Position numbers and translations under genes: made by a program
Notes under the pieces: model-generated
Told to the model about the DNA's origin: nothing
The model's database searches: none
The model's input: only the letters and a program-made list of their open reading frames with translations
Assembly: GCA_949361645.1 (NCBI GenBank)
Contig: OX442436.1
Location: 1,649,179 to 1,713,178, forward strand
Direction of reading: 5' to 3'
Length of the DNA stretch: 64,000 nucleotides
Origin: Spongilla lacustris
Lineage: Eukaryota; Porifera; Demospongiae; Spongillida; Spongillidae
In this document: positions 21,538 to 31,769 of the stretch, piece after piece
How positions within the stretch are numbered: position 1 is the stretch's first letter
Layout of the letters: every line of letters begins with the position of its first letter

Positions 21538-24500
21538 GTGGATGGAGGTGGAGCATGTGGGCCATACCTCAGAGCGGGCTATGAGGTCATGGGTGTGGGT
21601 GTGGCTTCGTGCTCCACCTCAACAAGTGTGCTGCACATTGTAGCACACGATCAATTGAATGAACTTATAGTCGAGTGTTGGGACATGTCCCGTGGACCGG
21701 GAGATACGATCGGAAACATCTCTTTGCACATATTAGGTAGGCCTATCTGTTGATACTTAGATATAAATATGCAGAGGATTAGCACTGTTGTCCTTGCATT
21801 GTGTGAATCACATGTCTGGTACAACGTCATTTCCTCTTCTACCTGAGCAATGTCACTCCATGGACCGTAATTGACTTTAACCAATAGGCCGACATACCAC
21901 AATTATTCTATCAGCTATCAGTGAATGCAGAATGTCCATTATGCCTTATGCTTCTTAATAGTCCAATAGAACTAATTAACTGTGGTGCAGTTGTATGCTT
22001 CCAGTGTGTTTGCTCATGGTTGAAAACCTCTGTAACACTTTCATGTCCTTGCTGTTATGAGCAACCTCTAAGTGTGTCTATGGTAAGGCCAGCAAGCAAC
22101 TGTGTACAGGATGTTGTAAGAAAAATAAGTGTGATTTGTCCAAATTGTGCAGGAGCTTGGTCATTATGAACACCATTTGAACAGCAGCTGTAGTTATTTG
22201 CCCATTGAAAGTGTTATTGAAGGAATTCTTCTCCAGCCAGAAAGTGCACCACTTTCAAGTATAGAGTCTGCTTTGCAAGCAAATTTGGTTAGACAATCCC
22301 TTTCTATGAGCCCCGATAAGGATGTAATGGTTGTTAAATCCACAGGAAAGGTATGTAAATTTTGTGTATTTTGTTCTACACATACAAATACATTTAATTC
22401 CTAATTCTCCGCTTATATGTACATAGCCACTTGTACTTACAAAGCTGACCACCCCATCTGTTCAGTCAAGTGTTGCATCTACCAAAACTGTGAAAAGAAG
22501 AGTTGAATACTTAGCCAAAGTACGAAGATATGTCAGTGGATGTGATGCCACTGCTCAATTATCACAAGAAATAAGATCTTCTACTGTTGAGGAGCGCTCC
22601 AGGATTTTAGATGAACTGACATCACAGAGTGGATGCCAGGTCATTGTTTCAACAGAGGACTCACTGGCAATGAAGGCTAACCTTATTTTTCCTTGGAACA
22701 AGATTAGAGTGATGAGAAGGTACATGATTACATGTATGTGTATTGAGTTGAATAACATCCTTTGATTTTTTATAGATGGTTAAAAGCATGGGGTGTTCAA
22801 CTAGCTAGTGAGCAGAAAATGCGACAAAGAACAAATACTCTTATTGGAACAAACATGAGTGCTGAGATGATACCATTATTATTCAAACACAAGGGTGGAG
22901 CTGATGAAATTAAACCAGCCCCTTTAGCATATATACCTCACTTGTGGGCTAGAATACAGACTTTATTAGAACAGAATGATGTCACAGGGTTAGTAAAATG
23001 AACATTGCTGCATTGTAATACCATACCACGCTGCCTCAACTTAGGGTGGATCGTCTAACTTGGCACAATGGTGTAATACCTGCTGATGAACTCTGGGTCA
23101 AAATAGGTGGAGATAAAGGTGGCAATACCTTTAAGTTTTGTTTTCAGCTTCTGAATGTTGCTACACCTAATTCTGTCGAGAATACATGTGTTGTAGCAAT
23201 ATATTCTGGTCAGGACTCTTTTGTGAATTTGAAGATCTGTTTAGAACGATACGCTCAGCAAATAGCAGACATTGAAGCAACAGGTTGGAGGTGAGACTAT
23301 TGGGAATATTATACACTTTGTTTTTCACATGATATTAATCATTTCAGAGGGAAGAAAATTCGGTTTTTTCTGTGTGGTGATTATAAATTTCTTAGTGAGA
23401 TAGAAGGAATATCTGGTGCAAGTGGTAGGAAAATGTTTTATTCAATGTATTGGTATGTTGAATACATTTTAATACACAGGCCGTCATTTTTGCTTGTGGT
23501 GTTTTATGACACATGAAGAGATCATTTTACCACCCAATGTTGAATGTAGAGTACAACTACGCACAATCGCATCACTGTGCTATGATCACAGCAGATTTAT
23601 GAATGCTGGGGGAAATTTGAAGACAGCTAAGAGATTCAATAACGCTATTCGGCAACCACTTTTTCTTTCCATACCTCTGTCTCAGGTACGCCAATTCAAG
23701 AGTACATACTTGCATGGTGATACACTATCATAATGTTTATAGGTATGTCCCCCTGGACTTCATATAACAATGGGTATTTTTTTGAGATTGTTTGTTCTGC
23801 TGGAAGAGGATTGTCATAAGCTGGATTGCAGAGCTGTTGTATTGGATGGGGTGTCTGCTATCTCCTATGATAACTACTGTGCAGCATTAGTTTCCAAACG
23901 GGAACTAATGGATGAGATGGTATCACTGAAGGATACTATCCAATGTTTTGAACAGCATGTGATATACATGCTGTCATATGGTGAAGAAGAAATGGATGCA
24001 GCTGTAGAGCTTCTAAAGCTTGAAATTGAAGAGAATAAAGATAGGCTTAATGTTGTAGTAAGATTTTAGTTATTGATGCAGAATGTTTGATTGTGATACA
24101 TTGTATGTTATAAACCTAGTGTGAAGAGATTGACAAGCTTGAAGCTTCTTTGAAAGACGATTTCAAAAAGGAAGATGGACCCTTTGTGAAGGCTCTAGAC
24201 AATGCTCTAGCCTCTTTTCATGTAAAGAGGCAGGCATACTACAGTGGAACATTTGTGGGTAGTCATGTTCACAGAGCATTAAAGGTAACAACTGCATTTT
24301 GTGCACAATAGATCAAACATGATTATACATTCTAGGCCAACAACATTGCAATACTTTGCAATTGTATCGTATCAACTGCAGAAAACTACACACCCTTGTG
24401 TAGTGAAGCAAGAGCTATTAGCCAGAAGTACTTGTCACTTTTTAACTTATTTCAGAAGTGCCATAACATATATGACAAGAACACTGTCTCTGATGAAGAA

Positions 24501-24833
24501 ATACAGCAATTAGGTTAGTGCAAATTATTAGTCAGTATTGTGAGTGAAACAGTACACTTTCATATTTGTTTTTGTAGAAGAAAGCATTGGAGCATTTATG
24601 GCCTTTTATCGCGAAAACTTTGCTATTCATTCAGTACTACCAAAAATGCACTTCTTAGAAGTCCATGTTGTACCTTATCTGAAACAATGGCACATGGGCT
24701 TTGGATTTTTGGGTGAGCAGGGAGTTGAAAGCATCCACCATTACTTCAATGACCTTGAAAGGACGTACTGCTACATACTGCTCCATCAAACGTTGCTGCA
24801 AGGCCACAGATAAAGCGACGCAAACAGAATTAA
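21538..24833 (+). pseudogene. RAG1-N-like RING + DDE-type transposase gene, longest copy
   Basis: Exons by GT-AG and phase: ?-21736, 21922-22350, 22427-22719, 22776-22988, 23045-23290, 23348-23424, 23480-23685, 23743-24057, 24120-24284, 24336-24513, 24578-about 24768. Every join keeps frame, with introns of 51-76 bp after the first. Order: RING-like CPLC..CGAVVCFQC..CPCC (no His at the usual fourth ligand), zinc pair, coiled KRRVEYLAKVRRYV, then a core with KIGGDKGG (Asp 23112), FLCGDYKFL (Asp 23379), ASGRHFCLWC (23480-23502) and GEQGVESIHHYFN (Glu 24715 or 24727). This fits an RNase H-fold D-D-(C2-H)-E transposase of the class encoding RAG1-N-like proteins in invertebrates; the family name is from memory. 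Defects: a frame change near 22152 shared with the other copies, and loss between LERTY and the basic KRRKQN tail (stop 24831). The start codon was not determined. Confidence 0.7.
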
Positions 24834-25413
24834 CATATGTATCGTAGCAGCACGTTCGTATCAACCGCGCTACATGTACCTGGTGTTACGATAATGTATG
24901 ATAATATAATACGAAGAAAAAAAACCCTCTGAACACATGAATCCTGCCATAAGTATCCAAACTGATTGTACTTTTTAAATCCGTAGTCGTCTTATTCGAC
25001 AAAACTGCACGTTTCATAATACACGATGATTGGTGTTTAGGGTATTAGCAAAAAAAAACTCTGGAATGCATTGGCAAAAATAAAAATAAACAGGATATCG
25101 CTATGGACTGAGATAGTGTGTATGTTTCGAACTTTTAAAAACTTGGTTTTCTCTTCAAAAGGCTGCAATAGGTTGAAGACTTGTCGGTAACTAGATCTGT
25201 TGTCAAGGGGCATTTCAAAATTTCTTATAACGCGGCGCGCGCGTAGTAAATGTCCAATGTTTCTATGGAGCCTAACAGCCGTGTGCACCGAACGGTCTTT
25301 TTAGTAGCTGCACTGTAAAAGGGACTACCTCATCCACTCGATGGGTTTTCCAGGGCAGAGATTTCCTTTGCCCTGGTAACATTATACAGCTAGCCCAGGC
25401 TCCCCCATGTCTG
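24834..25413. repeat. Duplicated 3' flank, third copy
   Basis: Same block as 17245-17840 and 20958-21537, at offset 3876 from the second copy. No recognised gene. Confidence 0.8.
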
Positions 25414-25785
25414 GTGGATGGAGGTGGAGCATGTGGGCCATACCTCAGAGCGGGCTATGAGGTCATGGGTGTGGGTGTGGCTTCGTGCTCCACCTCAACA
25501 AGTGTGCTGCACATTGTAGCACACGATCAATTGAATGAACTTATAGTCGAGTGTTGGGACATGTCCCGTGGACCGGGAGATACGATCGGAAACATCTCTT
25601 TGCACATATTAGGTAGGCCTATCTGTTGATACTTAGATATAAATATGCAGAGGATTAGCACTGTTGTCCTTGCATTGTGTGAATCACATGTCTGGTACAA
25701 CGTCATTTCCTCTTCTACCTGAGCAATGTCACTCCATGGACCGTAATTGACTTTAACCAATAGGCCGACATACCACAATTATTCT
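25414..25785 (+). pseudogene. RAG1-N-like gene copy 4: first exon and intron only
   Basis: Repeats 21538-21909 (offset 3876): first coding exon through DMSRGPGDTIGNISLHIL, its GTAGGC donor at 25613 and most of the first intron. Identity stops at AATTATTCTA, directly before the acceptor of the RING exon, and unrelated sequence follows. This marks the right edge of the array. Confidence 0.75.
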
Positions 25786-25879
25786 AGCACTATGGTTACC
25801 TTGGCAGGTGTGCATTTGTGGCATCTATAACAACAAGGTCGAGGCGAGAAACACTACTCTAATCTAATGAATGGGTCAT

Positions 25880-26097
25880 CTGTAAAAAAGCATATTATAT
25901 GAGTAGGATTGTATGTGTTCTGTGTTGGTCCAAAGTGTATGAGTTCATGGCAGGGCTTTGATGGGGAGTACACTGCAACAGGTTTGCCACATGTAACAAA
26001 GATACCACGCAAGCCTGAGGGTGTAGGGGCCGAACAAAAGTCTCTTGTTGCTGATGGCATGTCAGGAGTAATTTTGAACCTTCACATAATGGTCTGA
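25880..26097 (+). pseudogene. PiggyBac-like transposase (DDE_Tnp_1_7) fragment
   Basis: The frame reads MSSWQGFDGEYTATGLPHVT, KIPRKPEGVGAEQKSLVADG, MSGVILNLHIM, then stops. PiggyBac-type transposases have a DES.S.W.....GLP....I.RKP.P.G.E.K....GIM..LEI segment around the first catalytic Asp, and this matches in order and spacing. The Asp of the DES motif appears lost (preceding residues GPKC). The remainder of the transposase is not nearby. A remote family resemblance read by eye. Confidence 0.45.
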
Positions 26098-26859
26098 GTA
26101 ATTAAGTGTGCATAATGAAAGCTTTCCCCTTTAGATCCTCCAAAAAGCCCTATGGCTATTTGAACATCACTAGGATGACATGTTATGGTAAATGTTACTG
26201 TTCTATTCTTTATCACAATTATCAACTTGAGTGTTGCAACTTTAAAAATATGGATCTGATACATTCATAGTGTTGTTCAAAAGTACAATACATGTAAAGT
26301 ATGCTAGTTATGAATTGGGCACATGGAAATGATCACATTGAATAGCAACAGAGATTGGTACAGAACATGTAGTTGCAATTGCCTTAGGATATCATTGCCA
26401 TTTTAGTTCATCAATGGATTGACGAACTAAAATATTTGCTTTAAAGGTTGGAAGCCTTTTATCCCCTGCCACTGCTCGAAGAACTTATTAACGATTGATT
26501 GCATAATTATGTATGTTTGATTTCAAATCCAATCACCTGATCATTTATGTGTCACATTGAATTCAATTGTGTAAGAGATTTTGATCCAATCAGTGTTACC
26601 ACAACAGGTTTGACATCCTACTTCCCAATTGGTTCTTAGGCAGAATAGCAGCAATAGATGTATCTATCACCTCACCACTAAATTCTGTCACTTTGTTGGA
26701 AGCAGGAGTGTAGGGCACAGCCGGTACAGGAAGCACCAAGCCAATGATCATAAGTGCTTCATAATGCCTATGGCAGTTGGGGGGTAATGAGGCTCAGAAC
26801 ACCATCTCCAGGCTAGCATCCCATGCACCTGGCCTACCAATAGATTTCCAGTTGCATGT

Positions 26860-27170
26860 AAACATAGCAGAGAAAGATGAGGAACATTTTAACCCAAATG
26901 CTTCTTACTTTGAACGAATTATTGATGAAAGAATAAAGGTCTGAAACAAGCTAAAGCAAATAGTCAATTGGCACAAAAAAAGCAGACGCAAGAATATGAC
27001 CAGAAACATGCTAACCCAAAAGCCTATAAATTAGGTGCAAAAGTCCTCAAAAAGGATTTCAAAAAAGAAAAAAAAAGGAAAGGAGGAAAATTGGAATACA
27101 AGTAAGTGGGCCCATTTACTATAACAAAGTGTCTTAGAAAAGGTTTGTAGACCAAAGGAACCTATTAAGG
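26860..27170 (+). pseudogene. Ty3/gypsy integrase C-terminus with GPY/F-like module
   Basis: Broken frames read NPNASYFERIIDERIKV, then QAKANSQLAQKKQTQEYDQK, YKLGAKVLKKDFKKE, KKRKGGKLEYK, a stop, and VGPFTITKCLRKGL. The order (R...AQ..YD.KH.....F..G..VL.K...K..R.GGKL...W.GP[YF].I) is the integrase C-terminal domain with the GPY/F module of Ty3/gypsy elements. The usual Trp before VGPF is replaced by a stop codon, and there is at least one frameshift upstream. It is not contiguous with the core piece at 9222-9405. The element is dead. Confidence 0.65.
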
Positions 27171-27499
27171 AACAACCAACTTCCCTTGACTGATGCAGAC
27201 AAACTATGCAGGCTAGAGAGATAATCTAAACACTGTTGGATAGAAAATTTATCGTAGATTACAACTATACTAACCATAGGAAAAGTTTTATGAATCCTGG
27301 TGCCGAAAACTCACCTTTCGGCAAACATACCTCAATGTATGGGAAAGGTACCAAATAAGGAACAACCACATGAATGGGTTGTTATATAAACACTCAACTG
27401 CATGGGGTTTGCTTTGGGGAGGGGGCAGGTGCTACTTGCTAAAAAATGAAACGTCTATCCTCTGGTTGACTAATTATGACCAATAAACGACAGGCCTGT

Positions 27500-28070
27500 C
27501 TCCACTACATGGGGTAGATGCTCTTCCTGAAGACACCATTGTAAGCTTTATTGAGGATGCTGTGGAACAAGAGGTGAAGAGGCAGGTTGATATCGAGGCT
27601 GCTGCAATGACAACAGATAAAGACGCCAAAAATTGTCAATTCAGTACTACTCCACTGATCTGTGCAGTACGTCCTGAGCAGGTGCAACATGCTGAACCGA
27701 CCTCTCCTCAAAGTTCAGAAAGTACCACTGATAATTCAGATGGAGAAAGCTTAGATCCACAGGACAACGCTATCCCTACTACAAGTACTCAATTAAAGCA
27801 TATGAAAGGTTCAGCTCAGTGCATGACTTCAGTACAATGGATCAATAAATTTAAGGCTGCTGAGGATATGAAGCCATAGAGGAGAGATAGCTGAGAAAGA
27901 AGAGCGACGCAGAAAAAGAAAAGCAGCTCTAGAAGAAAAGGCTGCATTAAGAGCACATGAAAGCTATAATGAAATCAGGAGGTCGCAAAGGAGCACAATG
28001 CTGCACTCCTAGCTTGCCAAATGCTCGTGGAGGATATTTATCCAGCAACTAGTGGGTCTATCAGATTCAT
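27500..28070 (+). pseudogene. Unrecognised coding-like fragment
   Basis: The frame 27562-27879 (MEQEVKRQVDIEAAAMTTDK..., Ser/Thr/Gln-rich middle, then SVQWINKFKAAEDMKP) extends upstream in the same frame through LHGVDALPEDTIVSFIEDAV. Downstream, after stops and shifts, it continues as a basic KKKKSSSRRKG-like stretch and AALLACQMLVEDIYPATSGS. Composition suggests a decayed host-like or transposon ORF. I cannot name a family. Confidence 0.3.
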
Positions 28071-28657
28071 TGATTAGCATATGAGCCATTATTGCAAACC
28101 CATAACTTTGATTAAATTTTTAATGAGATTTAGTGTTCCTTAATAGGGGTGTGTTCCACATTTGGTCCCTTTGCTCTACTCACTTCAGTCAATTGAAAAC
28201 CCATGCAAATCGTGTTCATATCCAGAACAGCAGCTACTTAATTAAAGGCAGGTTCTTTTAGCATACACTATCCTAGAAAAATTGCAGGTCATCAAGAAAG
28301 GTAAAGAGCAAATTGAAGATGAGTTTACTTAACTCAACCAACCACCCAAATATGAGTGGCACAGTCATATGCTACGGGGCTATTTAGTGGTCTATCTGAG
28401 ATTGCATTAGGTTAGAAGCAGGAAATATATATTAGGCTCAATCGGGGGGGGGGCAAGAAAAAAAGTGGAAGACACCATCGTCCAATGTTGTAAAGCTTAA
28501 AGAAAGAATTATGAATCTGCTTTCAAAATAAAAATCGGACGTAAAAGAAAAAAGGTATGAGCGATTTAAAAAGGGGCATAGGGGGGTATCCCCCTATGCC
28601 CATTACCATTTTCGCATCTTTTCTGTTTCGCGGCGGATTTACACGGGAGTAGCATTA

Positions 28658-28872
28658 ATCTATTCCTCCCAGCCAAAGAACTTCACTGAGATTCCACACA
28701 TAATCGTTAGACACTAGTAAAACTGGCAGGGGTGAATTTATCGTTTAACCCCCTTGTAGTGTTGAGAACAACCACAAGCAGGTTAAACTTAAATCCGTCA
28801 CTGCCGGTTTTACTAGTGTCTAACGATTATGTGTGGAATCTCAGTGAAGTTCTGTGGCTGGGAGGAATAGAT
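28658..28872. repeat. Short foldback, ~75-bp arms
   Basis: ATCTATTCCTCCCAGCC, then the arm through CACATAATCGTTAGACACTAGTAAAAC, is repeated as its reverse complement ending GGCTGGGAGGAATAGAT. The loop of about 55-60 bases spans roughly 28742-28797. Arms match apart from one or two bases. Typical of a small foldback or MITE. No coding content. Confidence 0.85.
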
Positions 28873-30155
28873 CCCATCTATCTATGATGACTCGCATGCA
28901 ATGCACAATTATTTACTCGTGTTGTGTAAAGTTTATTTGCCAAAAGCAACACATGAGCAAGACATTGTATTGTTGTATAAGATGCTTAAACATCGGAGAG
29001 AGCAACCTTTATGAACGCTGTGAACCAAGCACACTAGATGTTCAAAATTTCATTTAGGCAGATATGGACTGTAGTTTATTAACCTATAATCTACTCTAAA
29101 CTAAATAAATTGATATGTATTCGTCAGTTGATTGTTTTTTGGGAATAGCTAAATAAGAAGTGCTGTATCACCACAGATTGCTTCTTTAAAGTACATCGGA
29201 GCTCATTTTGACATCTCTGAAATATCAACTGAAAGTGATATGACACTGAAATCAGGGACCTTATCCAATGATCATGAATACACTAGCCAAAAAGAATGAT
29301 GGTGTTAATTATCAGGATAAAATACTGGTGCCGTTATAACCAGTTACTGTGGGCTTGAACTTTCAATGGGTCCAATTATGAGCAGTCCTACTTGTACATA
29401 TTATCAAATTTAGTACATATTATTAATTCAAGCCAATACAGGGATAACAGTAACCAAACGTACACATGCACCAAACACAAAAAAATACCAGGGCTACCCA
29501 TTAAATATGAGCCATTAACCATCTAAAGTTGCTTCCAACTTTTGTTTTGGTTACGTAGTACCATTCATTTTTTGTATTTGAAAAATTGCAATTTAATAAT
29601 TGATGAATCTTATGTACAAATCCATGACTATAGCTTAAATTATAAATGACCACAAACAAATACCGGAAAGTTTGCAGTGTACCAACTAATTAAAAAAATT
29701 AAAATGGGCCTCAACTTACATGAAATCCAATTTCATGGACCCAGTGTTAAAAATGTATAACTTTACATCCTTTTGAGATCTTATATCCCTTTTTCTGTGT
29801 TACAGCACTTCGGAAACATCCTGTAACTCACTTGTACCCGCAACACATTTTAACTCATTCCACACTTCCGCGCAGAGTATCGTCACTGCAGAACCCAAGA
29901 CCACCACTGCAAATTTACCTGCGGGGCCGGCGGTATATACCACTGCTAATAGATGCATATAGTTTGTGTAATCAATCAATCAACCAATCAATCAGTCACA
30001 ATTTTCATTTTAATGCGTACAGTAATTGAGTAATGCAACATAAATGTACAAGACCAAGTATGACCTATTTATTTTAGTGCTAAATGTAGTTCTCATGCAA
30101 CACTTTGATGTGAGTCCATTTGCAGAACTCAAGTACCTAGAAGATATATATATAT
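28873..30155. other. Intergenic, no supported gene
   Basis: AT-rich DNA without domains or splice-flanked frames that I can support. Frames of 65-67 codons are probably accidental. It ends in a short TA run next to the mini-foldback. Confidence 0.5.
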
Positions 30156-30975
30156 GGGAAAGTTTACGAGAAAAGGGACCTAGCGTGTTATAAAAAAGTA
30201 AAATAAAAATGCATTACGTTTGATTTGCTATAACTTCCGAACAGTTAACGCTATCAACTTTGTATTTTCAACACTTCATACTGCACCATTTCTCTATGGT
30301 AAAATACATTTTGAAGTCTTGCACTTGCTCCATGTCAGTATTGCAACGTTCGATACCCCACTGGGTTCAAACCCGCCATAACTTTCGGTACGAGTAATCA
30401 ATTCGCTTCAAATTCGGTTTGTAGGTAGAGAGGTCCTATACCTATCGATTTGTTCTGTTCGTTAATTTTTATGCCATCCGTTACGGAGATACAGTTGAAC
30501 AAACTACGTGCACATTTTCCCGCTTGATTAGCGCCAATGTTATAATCCCCGCCTCCCCATACATTGAGCGGAACGCAATTTGCCCAAATCATTGGCGCGA
30601 ATCGAGCGCGAAAATGGGCACGTAGTTTGTTCAACTGTATCTCCGTAATGGATGGCATAAAAATTAACGAACAGAACAAATCGATAGGTATAGGACCTCT
30701 CTACCTACAAACTGAATTTGAAGCGAATTGATTACTCCTACCGAAAGTTATGGCGGGTTTGAACCCAGTGGGGTATCGAACGTTGCAATACTGACACGGA
30801 GCAAGTGCAAGACTCCAAAATGTATTTTACCATAGAGAAATGGTGCAGTATGAAGTGTTGAAAATAGGAAGTTGATAGCGTTAACTGTTCGGAAGTTATA
30901 GCAAATCAAACGTAATGCATTTTTATTATACTTTTTTATAATACACGCTAGGTCCCTTTTCTCGTAAACTTTCCC
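30156..30975. mobile_element. Mini-foldback element A1 (0.82 kb palindrome)
   Basis: Starts GGGAAAGTTTACGAGAAAAG and ends with its reverse complement. The arms pair almost perfectly over about 385 bases around a loop of about 50 bases (roughly 30540-30592). TA runs flank both ends. Subterminal sequence (CTTCATACTGCACCATTTCT, ATTGCAACGTTCGATACC, TTTGTAGGTAGAGAGGTCCT) is clearly homologous to the ends of the giant foldbacks but diverged. The 93-codon frame inside is a by-product. Probably a non-autonomous relative of the giant elements. Confidence 0.9.
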
Positions 30976-31520
30976 ATATATATATATATATATATATGGA
31001 ACGTTCTATGAGATTTTGATGCTTGTGAATTTTATATATATAGCATCCAATTCAAAGCGCTATATCTTCAAAAGGGTTTGCACTATTGACTTCCTATTTT
31101 CAGCACTTCATACTACACCATTTCTCTATGCTAAAATATATTTTGGGGTCTTGCACTTACTCCGTGCCAGGATTGCAACGTCCGATACCACACCGGGTTC
31201 AAACCCGACATAACTTTAGGTAGGAGTAATCAAATCGCTTCAAATTCGGTTTGTAGGTAGAGAGGTCCTATACCTATTGATTTGTTCTGTTCGTTAATTT
31301 TCATACAAACCGTTACGGAGAAACAGCTGTGCAAAGTAAGTACACGTTTCCCGCTCGAATCGCGCCTTTATATGTACACGGAACAGTTTCCATTCTCCGG
31401 AGCGCATGAATATTCAACTATTCCTATAGGGCGTGATAACCACACCTATAAGGTCACCAAACAAACGGGCGGCTGAATTGTAGTGCTTGTTACGGTTGTT
31501 TTTCGGTGTAGATAAACGAT

Positions 31521-31707
31521 ATGGTGACGTATAACACGAGTGAAGGCGAGCTCGTCGAGTCACTGAATCAGTCGGCGGATGAGTTCGAACTGTACGAATA
31601 CGACGATCGATATTCAAGCTCGATACATTGGACGAGGATGGAGAGATTGAGAAAAGTAGCGATGGCGGTCGTACCACTGACGTTGGTGGTTGTATTAGTG
31701 ATAGGGA
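31521..31707 (+). CDS. Membrane-anchor first exon, left stem of B1
   Basis: ATG-initiated frame: acidic Ser/Glu-rich head (SEGELVESLNQSADEFELYE), basic RMERLRK, then a hydrophobic segment KVAMAVVPLTLVVVLVIGS of about 18 residues. This is a signal-anchor (type II) layout, with positive charge on the cytoplasmic side. A GTGAGC donor follows at 31708, exactly where the minisatellite begins. I read it as a 5' exon captured from a host gene and cut off inside its first intron. Nearly identical copies: minus 40565-40379, plus 41622-41808, minus 49127-48910 (disrupted). The parent gene is not recognised, and expression from the element is unproven. Confidence 0.5.
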
Positions 31708-31769
31708 GTGAGCAGCCCCTGAATTACCAAAAGAGCCACCAGCCCCACCCCCACATAGCCAGGGGCTAA

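Larger units (their letters stand above)
14772..25785 (+). repeat. Tandem segmental array of a RAG1-N-like transposase gene
   Basis: A near-identical block is reiterated. 14772-17840 recurs at 18441-21555 (offset 3668, growing to 3713 through small indels). The RING part of the second copy recurs 1741-1762 bases further on. The 3' block from about 20878 and the first exon recur at offset 3876 (24763-25785). Copies 1 and 2 lack the central exons, copy 3 has them, and copy 4 breaks off at 25785 just before the RING exon. Differences are few: a 38-41 base indel at 20014, a 21-base indel in the RING exon, a 7-base deletion in copy 1 near 17100, and single substitutions. The array is therefore young, or partly an assembly product. 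Confidence 0.9.

Noticed and set aside
22086..22151. Possible intron GTAAGG...TGCAG in copy 3
   Set aside because: It would remove PASNCVQDVVRKISVICPNC, which looks coding and is needed for the zinc pair; copies 1 and 2 lack the donor.
30398..30679. 93-codon frame inside mini-foldback A1 (and 49963-50244 in A2)
   Set aside because: Runs across the palindrome centre, so its two halves are reverse complements of each other; a by-product of the hairpin.
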